DNA from: an uncultured Caulobacterales bacterium | GTDB lineage: Bacteria > Pseudomonadota > Alphaproteobacteria > Caulobacterales > Caulobacteraceae | Assembly: GCA_903889785.1 (NCBI GenBank) | Contig: CAISYT010000109.1 | Span: 1 to 7,119 of the forward strand | Reading direction: 5' to 3' | DNA length: 7,119 nucleotides | In this document: positions 1-7,058 of the stretch, piece after piece | Numbering within the stretch: the first letter of the stretch is position 1 | How the letters are laid out: every line of letters begins with the position of its first letter | Notes under the pieces: model-generated | Database searches by the model: none | What the model was told of the DNA's origin: nothing | Seen by the model: only the letters and a program-made list of their open reading frames with translations | Position numbers and translations under genes: made by a program

Positions 1-1
1 C

Positions 2-637
2 AACACGATCGTCAGCGCCACCACCTCAGTGGTTGATCAATATTTCAAGAACCCCGTGACGGGTGCTGTCCTGACCAGCGATGTCTCGCGCCAGCTGCTG
101 CGGGCCGCACGGATGATTGAGGCACGAGATTTACTGAGCCAATCCCGCCAGGTCTTCTTCGTCTCGCAGGGCGGCTACGACACCCACTCGGGCCAGACCA
201 ACGGTCCAGGCGCCACCACAACAGGAACCCAGGCCAACCTCTATTCCGATCTCGCCATGGCCCTGGCTGGCTTCTACGCGGCGATGAAGGCTCTGGGCAT
301 ATCCAAAAACGTCACCGCCTTCACCATGTCGGATTTCGGGCGCGTCTATAAGGGTAATGCCCAGAACGGCAGCGATCACGCCTGGGGCTCTAACCATCTT
401 GTGGTCGGCGGAGCGCTGAGCGGCTCGAAGGTCCAGGGGGCCTATCCCAACCAGGCACTCGGCGGACCCGATGATTCCAATACCGACGGCCGCTGGATTC
501 CCACCATCGCCATCGAAGAATACGTCGGCGCGATCGCTCAGTGGCACGGCGTCTCTAGCGCCGACATGAGCTATGTCTTCCCCAACTGGTCGACCTGGAA
601 CGGCGGCGGGCGGGGACCTGTGCCCTTCTTCGCCTAG
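2..637 (+). CDS. DUF1501 family protein, C-terminal part (5' end outside window)
   Basis: The frame is open to the left edge of the window, so this is the 3' portion of a longer gene. A GTG at position 29 is in frame, but reading continues without a stop upstream of it, so it is unlikely to be the true start. The visible 211 residues match the C-terminal half of DUF1501 proteins, which are usually over 400 residues long, are often Tat-exported, and belong to the sulfatase/alkaline-phosphatase fold group. Recognisable blocks are QGGYDTHSGQ (nt 167-196), MSDFGR (326-343), GSDHAWG with a following SNHLVVGG (368-415), and a late GRWIPTIAIEEY segment near nt 488-523. The specific substrate is unknown; family members are often encoded beside DUF1800 proteins, a partner not visible here. 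The gene is convergent with the vir operon, its stop overlaps the virB11 stop, and nothing suggests that it takes part in secretion. Family call is confident; function is not. Confidence 0.88.
   Translation, partial: NTIVSATTSVVDQYFKNPVTGAVLTSDVSRQLLRAARMIEARDLLSQSRQVFFVSQGGYDTHSGQTNGPGATTTGTQANLYSDLAMALAGFYAAMKALGISKNVTAFTMSDFGRVYKGNAQNGSDHAWGSNHLVVGGALSGSKVQGAYPNQALGGPDDSNTDGRWIPTIAIEEYVGAIAQWHGVSSADMSYVFPNWSTWNGGGRGPVPFFA
634..637. other. Shared CTAG palindrome holding two convergent stop codons
   Basis: The plus-strand TAG of the DUF1501 gene (635-637) and the minus-strand TAG of virB11 (636-634) lie on opposite strands of one CTAG. The two genes therefore overlap tail to tail by four bases, and there is no intergenic space for a terminator. 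Any termination signal for either transcript must lie inside the opposite gene. I saw no obvious hairpin followed by a T run close by. Confidence 0.9.
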
Positions 638-1626
638 GCCTGTTCAGTGCCCTTGAAGACGATCTGAGACACCGTGCGCCGGCCCTCACGTCGGGTCAGC
701 TGTACAAACACATCGACGATGCCACGCACATAGTCGCCAATCTCGGCCCGACCGAGATTAAGACCCGCTTGCAGCACCAACAGGGACAATTGATCCACCG
801 CCCCGCGCGCGCTGTCGGCATGCACCGTGGTGATCGAACCGGGATGGCCCGTGTTGACCGCGCGAAGGAAGCTGGCCGCCTCCGGCCCGCGCAACTCACC
901 CAAGATGATCCGGTCTGGCCGCATTCTTAAGGTGGCCTGCACCAGATCGTCGACGTTTACTCGCGCCTCGCCAGTTTCGCCGCGCACGGCTAGCAGGCCA
1001 ACAGAATTAGGATGGTCGATCGAGACCTCGGGCGTGTCCTCGATCAGGATCAGCCGTTCTTCCTGCGGCACTTCCTTGAGCAGGCTGTTTAAGAAGGTAG
1101 TCTTTCCAGTCGAGGCCCCGCCGCTGATGACAATATTCTTGCGGCCGCGCACCGCCGCGCGAAGGAAGCCGACAGTATCGCCGGCTGCCAGCAGGGCCGA
1201 CAGACGGAGATCAAGCGCTTGGGCATCCGAGTCACCGTTATAGCTTGTCGCCTTGAAGGCTCCGGCCCGTGCGTAATCTTCAAGACGAAGGTCGGCCACA
1301 ACCTGTTTGCGCACAGCCATTGCAAGGTCGCCCCGCGTCGCCGGCGGGGCAATGATCTGCACCCGCTCGCCGCCCGGGAGGGTAGCCGATAGCAGCGGAT
1401 GCTCGCGGTTCACGCCCTGGCGCGACAGGCTGGCGATCTGTCGCGCCAGCCGCCACAAGGTGGTTTCGTCCAGCTCTGGCGCGGGATGCCGCTCAAGACC
1501 GCCGCCGACGGTCTCAACCCAGACCTCGCCGGGCCGATTTACGAAGATGTCCGTTACGTCCGCCCGCTCAAGCATCGGCGCCAGCGGCGCTAGGTAGGAG
1601 CGCAGGTAGACCGTATCGGCACTCAT
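634..1626 (-). CDS. virB11: VirB11 traffic ATPase of type IV secretion system
   Basis: This 330-residue protein has the usual length of VirB11, the hexameric cytoplasmic ATPase that docks at the inner-membrane base of the T4SS and powers assembly and substrate transfer together with VirB4. The N-terminal domain shows the typical DIFVNRPGEVWVE strand pair (residues 26-38) and a LPGGERVQ turn (83-90). The C-terminal RecA-like domain has all the family motifs: Walker A GGASTGKT (169-176, Lys175), Asp box IEDTPE (195-200), Walker B RIILGELRG (239-247, Glu244) and His box TGHPGSITTVHADS (259-272). There is no signal peptide or membrane segment, as expected. The ATG overlaps the virB10 stop by four bases (ATGA) and has no strong Shine-Dalgarno sequence, so translation probably depends on coupling. 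It is the last gene of the operon, and its TAG stop shares a CTAG palindrome with the convergent gene. All catalytic residues are intact, so it is probably functional. Confidence 0.96.
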   Translation of the reverse strand: MSADTVYLRSYLAPLAPMLERADVTDIFVNRPGEVWVETVGGGLERHPAPELDETTLWRLARQIASLSRQGVNREHPLLSATLPGGERVQIIAPPATRGDLAMAVRKQVVADLRLEDYARAGAFKATSYNGDSDAQALDLRLSALLAAGDTVGFLRAAVRGRKNIVISGGASTGKTTFLNSLLKEVPQEERLILIEDTPEVSIDHPNSVGLLAVRGETGEARVNVDDLVQATLRMRPDRIILGELRGPEAASFLRAVNTGHPGSITTVHADSARGAVDQLSLLVLQAGLNLGRAEIGDYVRGIVDVFVQLTRREGRRTVSQIVFKGTEQA

Positions 1627-2771
1627 GGAACCGGCTTTACGGCCGAGAAGTCGAGGTCGCGGGCGACAAAGATATTGATCGCCTCGCCCTGGGCAATCTT
1701 GATCGAGGGCGCAATGTCGCTGGACCCGGCGGTGGCCGATCCGGCTGCCGCCAAGGCGGCGGCGGGCGAGCCAATCGTAATCTGGGTGGCGGGGGTGCGG
1801 CTGGCCGCGGCGACCCCAGCGTTGAGCACGCTGAGCACGATCGAGCCACCGAAGCGGCTAAAGAAATGCCGGTCGATCTGGCCTTGCAACCCGGCACGGC
1901 CGAGCGCGTCAGCCCCCGGCGAGGCAATATCAACTGAAACGCCGTCAGGTCGGATAACCCGCGTCCAGATCACGAAGACCCGTGACTGACCAAGCGAGAT
2001 CGCACTGCGGTATTCGCCGATAAGGCGGCTGCTGCGCGGTATCAGCACGGCGCGGCCGTCGAAACTGCGAACGTCACGGCTGACCACGGCGCGGGCATAG
2101 CCCGGCAGGTCGGAATTGATCGCGGTCTCGAGTACGCCCGGGATCATGGCCCCCTGGGTGATGACCGCGCCTAGATTGCCAATCTGACTCGCCACGGCAG
2201 CGGCCGGGGCCGCACCGCTGGCGCCCGCCAGCCGATCGAGCAAGGTCTGGTTTGGATTGGCACCGGGTGCTGCGGCCGCTGCGATATTGGCTAGGGCCGG
2301 GTTCGACGGCAGGTTGGCCGAGCCACCTTGACCGGCGGCGGTGGATGGATTTGGCGCGGCGGTTTGCAGATCGACCACCACGGCGGGGGCGCGGCGGCGT
2401 TGCAGCAGGTCTGCCTCGGTCGGGTCGGGATTGGCCACGACAATCGGGGCCGGTTGCGGCAAAGGCGCTGGGGCTGGGACGGGGGCTGCGAACAGTGCCG
2501 GATTGACCGGCCGCTCCACCGTTGGATCGACCTGTGGCGGCGGCGATTGCACCACAGCAGCGGCAGTGGCTTCAACCTTGGCGCGGTTGTGCTCGATGCG
2601 GCGCTGATTGAGGAACAGGAATAGGGCCAGGGCCGACATGGCGACCAGGGCCGAAACCAACAACGGGTTCGACCCGCCAGGCGGCATGCCGACGATTGGA
2701 TCAATGTCGTCTTCCGCCGGAAGGCGGTCGGGATCCTGGCGCGGATCTGTGCCGGGTTCGGTCAGCGTCAT
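1623..2771 (-). CDS. virB10: VirB10 (TrbI-like) envelope-spanning core protein of T4SS
   Basis: The protein has 382 residues. VirB10 is anchored in the inner membrane, crosses the periplasm and inserts into the outer membrane, joining the energy-consuming base to the core channel. The layout matches: an acidic, proline-containing cytoplasmic N-terminus (1-35), one transmembrane helix (about 36-55), a Pro/Ala/Gln-rich periplasmic region (about 75-195, including PVPAPAPLPQPAP at 98-110), and the TrbI/VirB10 beta-barrel domain (about 198-374). Within that domain are GAMIPGVLETAINSDLPG (207-224), the VLIPRSSRLIGEY segment (242-254) and the HFFSRFGGSIVLSVLNAG stretch (302-319), the likely outer-membrane antenna helix region. 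The end carries the usual QGEAINIFVARDLDFS (361-376). Its ATG overlaps the virB9 stop (ATGA) with only a weak GGA upstream. The domain is complete, with no truncation. Confidence 0.95.
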   Translation of the reverse strand: MTLTEPGTDPRQDPDRLPAEDDIDPIVGMPPGGSNPLLVSALVAMSALALFLFLNQRRIEHNRAKVEATAAAVVQSPPPQVDPTVERPVNPALFAAPVPAPAPLPQPAPIVVANPDPTEADLLQRRRAPAVVVDLQTAAPNPSTAAGQGGSANLPSNPALANIAAAAAPGANPNQTLLDRLAGASGAAPAAAVASQIGNLGAVITQGAMIPGVLETAINSDLPGYARAVVSRDVRSFDGRAVLIPRSSRLIGEYRSAISLGQSRVFVIWTRVIRPDGVSVDIASPGADALGRAGLQGQIDRHFFSRFGGSIVLSVLNAGVAAASRTPATQITIGSPAAALAAAGSATAGSSDIAPSIKIAQGEAINIFVARDLDFSAVKPVP

Positions 2772-3502
2772 GGGCGAATTCCAGCGGCGGGGTAGCCGTT
2801 ATTCACCACCTGGATCACCGAGGCCCCGTTTCGCAGCACAAATCGCGGTGCCAACTGCTCGACAACCGTCAGCGAGCCACGCACGGCGGAATTGACCAGG
2901 GTTTCGGAACCATCGGGCGAAACGGCGAAAATGGCCGAAACGGCGCTGTCCGACGGCCATTCGAAATAGGTCTGGCGACCATCATCAAACACGCGGGCGG
3001 GGCGGCTCTCGGCAGCGCCGGTGAAGCTGTAGGCGCTATTGGCCACGACTGGTGGTGCCTCGGGCGGAGGCGGAGGCGGCGCGGGCGCCAACAGCGCCGG
3101 CTGCGGATATTCCAAGCGCGCGATGAACAGCACCGGCGCCCGGTCGCCCTTGGGTGCCACTTTCAGTTCGAAGGCATAGCGACGCTGATCGGTCAGCACG
3201 GTCAGGTTGGTCACCGAACCGCGGTCTATCGGCTTGATGAACAGCACATTGGCCTTGCGGTTGGGCGTGACCTGCCACCCCAGGCTGTCGCCGACCGAGA
3301 CGGTGTCGATATGCTCATCGGCCGCGAACTCAATCATGAACTGGAACCCCAAGGTCCCACGCAGCACCGTAATCTGATTAGGGTCATAGGGGATCGTCTG
3401 GATGCGCGGATCCACCGCCGCACGGCGCGGGGCATCCGCCGCCTGAGCCAGCAGGGGCGCGGCCAAGAGGGCCAGCACGATCGCGATGCGGACCGGGTTC
3501 AT
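2768..3502 (-). CDS. virB9: VirB9 (TrbG/CagX family) outer-membrane core complex protein
   Basis: The protein has 244 residues and a clear Sec signal peptide: Arg5, a hydrophobic run at 6-18, and a likely cleavage site after AQA (residue 21). VirB9 lies in the periplasm and outer membrane and forms the core ring with VirB10 and, usually, the lipoprotein VirB7. The N-terminal domain spans about 32-130 (including YDPNQITVLRGTLGFQ from 39). A proline-rich hinge at 133-151 contains six consecutive prolines (142-147). The C-terminal domain (about 156-236) has the family signature RVFDDGRQTYFEWP (170-183), then FAVSPDGSETLVN (192-204) and FVLRNG (221-226). The ATG overlaps the virB6 stop (ATGA) and is preceded by a perfect AAGGAGG, five bases away, which supports this start strongly. 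No virB7-like lipoprotein gene is adjacent, so its usual partner is either encoded elsewhere or missing. Confidence 0.95.
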   Translation of the reverse strand: MNPVRIAIVLALLAAPLLAQAADAPRRAAVDPRIQTIPYDPNQITVLRGTLGFQFMIEFAADEHIDTVSVGDSLGWQVTPNRKANVLFIKPIDRGSVTNLTVLTDQRRYAFELKVAPKGDRAPVLFIARLEYPQPALLAPAPPPPPPEAPPVVANSAYSFTGAAESRPARVFDDGRQTYFEWPSDSAVSAIFAVSPDGSETLVNSAVRGSLTVVEQLAPRFVLRNGASVIQVVNNGYPAAGIRP

Positions 3503-4659
3503 CGGTCCCTCCTTTCGCTGGCAGCGTCGCGGCGCGGGCGCGCGGCGCTGCGATAGACCTGACCTAGGGGCGCTTGAGCAGTTGCCGTTGCGGCCTGCGG
3601 ACCGAAGCTGAAACGACGCGGGCTAGTCTCTATCATGCGGTTGTCACGGCGCTCCATGGCCATGGCGGCCGCAGCCACCGCCACGGCGCGCGGCTGGGCG
3701 GCATCGCCAGCAAACGCGGCCGCAGGTCGCTCAGCCAACGTCGCCATGTTCAAACCGGCTAATGCCGTCCCGCGACGCGGCAGGCGCAAGCCGGCGGCAG
3801 TCACACCCATACCGATCAGCCCCGCCAAACAGACCGCGCTACCGATCAAAGTCAGCAGCAGCACAGCGGAAGCAGCGGCATAGTTGGGCTGGCCATCCGG
3901 GCGAAGCATGCGCGCAATTGTGATAAGCTGCGGTTCAATCAGCACAAGCTGCACCACCAGGGCTAGGGTCGCGAACAGCGGCGCAAAGGCTAGGGCCAAG
4001 GCAGCACGCAGCCAGCCTTCGAACACACCGCGCGTGGATTCAAAAAGAAACAGCGCCACGAAGACGGGCCCAAGCGCCAGCAAAATACCCAGCACGATCT
4101 TGGCCGTCAGCACCACACCGATCGTGGTCATCATCAGCAGATAGGACGAGATATTCATGGCCAGGGCCGCGAACGACGCCCCGCCGGTGAGCGGCGAGAC
4201 CGTGGGCGATCCCATCCGCGCGAAATAGGTCGCTGCCGCTTGCAGCTGATCGAAGGCGACCTGCAAGGCGTCAAACGGATTGCCCCGCAGAACCGAGCCA
4301 TCCGGCTGGATGGCCGTCATTATCGAACCGGCCAACTGTTCGGGGCCATGAAACAGCGTATCGAAGACCAGGGTTTGGTAGGTCGGCCAGCTGGTCGCCA
4401 GGGCCAGGACGACCGCCAGCTTCAGGGCCGTCAGGGTGACCTCGCCGATCCGCAACGGCGAAAGACCCAGCAAAAGGCGCAGACCCAAGACGGCCACATA
4501 GATTGTCATCAGGGCGGTAAGCGCCAAGCCCACCTGAGAATTGGGCCCCGAAATCGTCCGGTAGCCGATTTCAGACATGGTCTGGACGTTACAGTCCACC
4601 GACGTCAGCAGGCCGCGCACTAAGGATGCATCGGTGGGCAAGGTGCAGAAACCAGCCAT
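3499..4659 (-). CDS. virB6: VirB6/TrbL family polytopic inner-membrane protein
   Basis: The protein has 386 residues. VirB6 is a multi-spanning inner-membrane channel component of the T4SS. Hydrophobic segments are visible at about 43-66, 73-90, 161-178, 182-205, 216-241 and 261-290. The loop between the second and third (about 91-160) is long and probably periplasmic, as in the family. The N-terminus is polar and carries Cys5 and Cys23, a spacing I recall from related VirB6 proteins; the two could pair if this end faces the periplasm. After the last membrane segment comes a polar, Ala/Arg-rich tail (291-386) ending SERRDR, probably cytoplasmic. The start overlaps the virB4 stop as TAATG, with GGAG eight bases upstream. 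The next gene is virB9 rather than the more common virB8. The family is assigned from topology, weak motifs and operon position, because VirB6 proteins diverge strongly. Confidence 0.88.
   Translation of the reverse strand: MAGFCTLPTDASLVRGLLTSVDCNVQTMSEIGYRTISGPNSQVGLALTALMTIYVAVLGLRLLLGLSPLRIGEVTLTALKLAVVLALATSWPTYQTLVFDTLFHGPEQLAGSIMTAIQPDGSVLRGNPFDALQVAFDQLQAAATYFARMGSPTVSPLTGGASFAALAMNISSYLLMMTTIGVVLTAKIVLGILLALGPVFVALFLFESTRGVFEGWLRAALALAFAPLFATLALVVQLVLIEPQLITIARMLRPDGQPNYAAASAVLLLTLIGSAVCLAGLIGMGVTAAGLRLPRRGTALAGLNMATLAERPAAAFAGDAAQPRAVAVAAAAMAMERRDNRMIETSPRRFSFGPQAATATAQAPLGQVYRSAARPRRDAASERRDR
3508..3514 (-). promoter_or_regulatory. Strong Shine-Dalgarno for virB9
   Basis: The minus strand reads AAGGAGG here, five bases before the virB9 ATG. 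It is the only perfect Shine-Dalgarno among the visible vir starts. It lies inside the last codons of virB6 (…SER-R-D-R-stop) and forces two consecutive AGG arginine codons there. It fixes the virB9 start and suggests that virB9 can load ribosomes on its own as well as by coupling. Confidence 0.85.
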
Positions 4660-7058
4660 TAAACCTGCTCCAGCAGGCGGGGCAGCCAGACAGCCGGATC
4701 GTCGCCGACATCGGTGCGGATGTCGTCGAGCAGGCGCACCGAGCGCTCGCGGCCAGACAGTATAGTCAGAATATCTGGCTCGCCCGACAGATTCAGTCGC
4801 GCCACCACGCTGTCAGTCCCGTGTTTGATGAGGAAGCAGCGGGCTGTGTCGGGCAGGGTCCGTACCAGGTTGAACTCATGCTCCGTCAGGCCGAAGCCCG
4901 CGATATAATCCCGCGCCTGCGCCTTGGGGTTGGCCATGAAGATCTGTGTCGCGGCCTGTTCGATGATGGCGGAGGCGATGCGACTTTCCAGGGCGTCGCT
5001 GGCGCTCTGGGTGGCGAAGCCGACCAGCCCATTGCGCTTGCGGATGGTTTTTTCCCAATCCTTGATCCGGCCGACGAACACATCGTCGTCGAGCGCCTTC
5101 CAGCCTTCATCGATAACGATCAAGGTCGGAGCGCCGTCGAGCCGCTGCTCCACCCGATGGAACAGATACATCATGGCCGGAGTGCGCAACGCCGGGCTGT
5201 CGAGCAGTTGGGTGATGTCAAATCCCACCGTGCGGGCGTCGAGGTCGAGGTGGTCGCGCTCGTTATCAAACAACCAGGCGTTCTCACCCTTGCCCCACCA
5301 GGGCGCGAGGCGGGCCGCGATATCCAGGGCGTGCGGCCGTGCCCCGCCGCGGAACAGCTCCGCAAAATAGCGCAGTCGACGGTAGGACTTTTGCTGACCA
5401 AAATTGGCGTCCACAGCCTCGCGGATACGGTCCAGATCATCGGCGGGCAACACCTCGCCCGGCCGGGCGACTAGTCGCGACGTCCAATCGGTCAGGAAGG
5501 CGCGGTTGGCGGGTGTATCGGCTAGGCTCAGCGGATTGAAGCCGGTTGGTTCGCCCGGACGTATGGCGTCATATCGGCCACCCAGGGCGCGCAGGAAGAT
5601 CTCCGCCCCGCGGTCCTTATCGAAGAAGACGATGCGCGGATCGAACTTGCGCACCTGGGCCAATAGGAAGTTCAGCACCACCGTCTTGCCCGAGCCAGAC
5701 GGCCCGATCAGGGTGAAATTACCCAGGTCCTGATTATGGAAGTTGAAGTGATAGGGCCCCGCCGAGGTCGTCTCCAGCACCGTCACCGCGCTGCCCCAAT
5801 GGTTGCCTTCTGCCTGGCCGATCGGGAAATTGTGGCCAGAGGCAAAGCCAGCGAAATTGCTGGTGGAGATCAGGGCGCGCCGAGCGATATCGCGGAAATT
5901 TCCAGGGAACTGGGCCCAGAAAGCCGGCTCAAGATTGACGTCTTCGCGCACGGCGATGGCCCCAATCTCGGTGAGGGACGAGATCACCTCGGCGGCGGCC
6001 TCGTTCAGCGCCCGCGGAGAGGCGGCGCGAACCATGACCGTCAAATGGTGCTCGCCAAAGGCGGCGCGCCCTGTGGCGACATCGTCTTTGGCATTGATCA
6101 GACCCTGCCGCAGCGTGGCGGAATCCTCGTCGGCCGAGCGCATCCGGCGCAGGGCCAGATTCATACGGTCGAGGCTGACCTGACGGTCGACGAAGCCGAA
6201 GCTCTGACTGACGGTCATCTCATGCGGCAGACGCAAGAGGTCGTCGAGCAGTCCAGCGGCGGTCTGCGGCGGATAGTCCTTAATCGAAATCATCGCCGCG
6301 AACCCGCGCGCCAACTTACCGGCGCGCCCGAACTCAATCGACTCGGCCCCGAAACTGATCCGGCGATAGGGCAGGTAGTTGCCCAGGTCGCTGCCGGGCG
6401 ACAGCACCGGCCGCAGTTCGCCATTGTAGAGCGTGGAGATAAACTCCAGCGGTTCCGAACAGGGACCGTTGACCGTCGAATAGACCGACAGCGCCCGCGC
6501 ACCATAGGGTGCCAGGGCCGCAAGCAGCGACCCCCGCCCCGCATTCAGTTCACGCAGGTCCACCGCCCGTGCCGCCTTGGCCGAGGCCCCATCGCCAGTC
6601 TTGCCCGACAGCACTTTGAGCAGGCCATCGACTAGGCCGATCCGGCCTTGCAACGGACGGCGCACCAGGGTGAGGAAAAGGTCATTGACGTACAGCTTCT
6701 TGGCCGCAAGCCGCTCGCGCCACATCCCATCAAGCGCGGCGCTGAAGTCGTCGCCGAAGTCGCCGTGCATCGGCGGAGACGCCTCACGCCGTACGATATG
6801 GTGATAGATCGCGAACCGAGAACTGGCCAGGCTGCGCAGTGCCGCCTCGCGTAGGACTTTGCGGTAGTTGAGCTCGTCGGCGTCTGCGGTCTCGAAGGCC
6901 AAGCCATCCAAGTGGATGAACTGGATCAGCAGGCCGTCGCGGGTCTCGATGGTCAAGTCATCGACGTGGCGCCCATAGGGCAATCGCGAACCCGCTAAGG
7001 CCTCGCGGGCGGGTGCCGCGCGACGCGCCATCGGACGAGTGTCGGCTTTTTTCGTCAT
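4659..7058 (-). CDS. virB4: VirB4 (CagE/TrbE family) ATPase of type IV secretion system
   Basis: At 799 residues this has the normal length for VirB4, the large ATPase at the inner-membrane base of the T4SS, needed for pilus biogenesis and substrate passage. The N-terminal CagE/TrbE/VirB domain covers roughly 25-400, with landmarks RLPYGRHVDDLTIETRDG (25-42), LYVNDLFLTLVRRP (122-135) and LGNYLPYRRISFG (225-237). The C-terminal RecA-like domain has Walker A GPSGSGKT (452-459, Lys458), VFFDKDRGAEIFLRALGG (477-494), GFNPL (506-510), Walker B LIVIDEGW (646-653, Asp650 and Glu651), and RKRNGLVGFATQS (673-685). The ATG at 7058 is preferred because it overlaps the virB3 stop (ATGA). Met10 is a possible alternative start, since homologs often begin near an ARR-rich segment, but it has no better ribosome site. 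The upstream sequence lacks a clear Shine-Dalgarno, which points to coupling with virB3. All ATPase motifs are intact. Confidence 0.96.
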   Translation of the reverse strand: MTKKADTRPMARRAAPAREALAGSRLPYGRHVDDLTIETRDGLLIQFIHLDGLAFETADADELNYRKVLREAALRSLASSRFAIYHHIVRREASPPMHGDFGDDFSAALDGMWRERLAAKKLYVNDLFLTLVRRPLQGRIGLVDGLLKVLSGKTGDGASAKAARAVDLRELNAGRGSLLAALAPYGARALSVYSTVNGPCSEPLEFISTLYNGELRPVLSPGSDLGNYLPYRRISFGAESIEFGRAGKLARGFAAMISIKDYPPQTAAGLLDDLLRLPHEMTVSQSFGFVDRQVSLDRMNLALRRMRSADEDSATLRQGLINAKDDVATGRAAFGEHHLTVMVRAASPRALNEAAAEVISSLTEIGAIAVREDVNLEPAFWAQFPGNFRDIARRALISTSNFAGFASGHNFPIGQAEGNHWGSAVTVLETTSAGPYHFNFHNQDLGNFTLIGPSGSGKTVVLNFLLAQVRKFDPRIVFFDKDRGAEIFLRALGGRYDAIRPGEPTGFNPLSLADTPANRAFLTDWTSRLVARPGEVLPADDLDRIREAVDANFGQQKSYRRLRYFAELFRGGARPHALDIAARLAPWWGKGENAWLFDNERDHLDLDARTVGFDITQLLDSPALRTPAMMYLFHRVEQRLDGAPTLIVIDEGWKALDDDVFVGRIKDWEKTIRKRNGLVGFATQSASDALESRIASAIIEQAATQIFMANPKAQARDYIAGFGLTEHEFNLVRTLPDTARCFLIKHGTDSVVARLNLSGEPDILTILSGRERSVRLLDDIRTDVGDDPAVWLPRLLEQV
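4668..4671 (-). promoter_or_regulatory. Ribosome binding site for virB6
   Basis: The minus strand reads GGAG, followed by eight bases and then the virB6 ATG, which shares its A with the virB4 TAA stop (TAATG). The motif lies in the last codons of virB4. It supports the ATG at 4659 as the virB6 start and is consistent with stop/restart coupling. Confidence 0.6.

Noticed and set aside
131..547. A 138-codon minus-strand open frame inside the DUF1501 gene
   Set aside because: It is fully antisense to conserved DUF1501 motifs and shows no motif of its own. It would be the only possible gene downstream of virB11, but nothing supports it.
2440..2500. GC-rich repeats in the Pro/Ala-coding part of virB10, considered as a DNA repeat element
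   Set aside because: They are short and irregular, and are explained by repeated Pro and Ala codons in the periplasmic spacer.
2696..3556. A 286-codon plus-strand open frame opposite virB9
   Set aside because: It overlaps virB9 and the ends of both neighbours on the other strand, has a low-complexity Arg/Gln/His-rich translation, and has no family resemblance.
4626..5474. A 282-codon plus-strand open frame opposite the virB4 C-terminus
   Set aside because: It is antisense to the virB4 ATPase domain, lacks recognisable motifs, and is explained by GC-rich shadow coding.
5736..6635. A 299-codon plus-strand open frame opposite virB4
   Set aside because: It is antisense to the conserved virB4 N-terminal domain, and its composition (rich in Arg, Gly, His, Gln) is typical of the reverse frame of a GC-rich gene. 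No domain is recognisable.
7047..7053. Six A residues then G at the start of virB4, a possible frameshift site
   Set aside because: The zero frame reads AAA AAA Gxx, so the run is not phased as an X XXY YYZ slippery heptamer, and no alternative product is evident.
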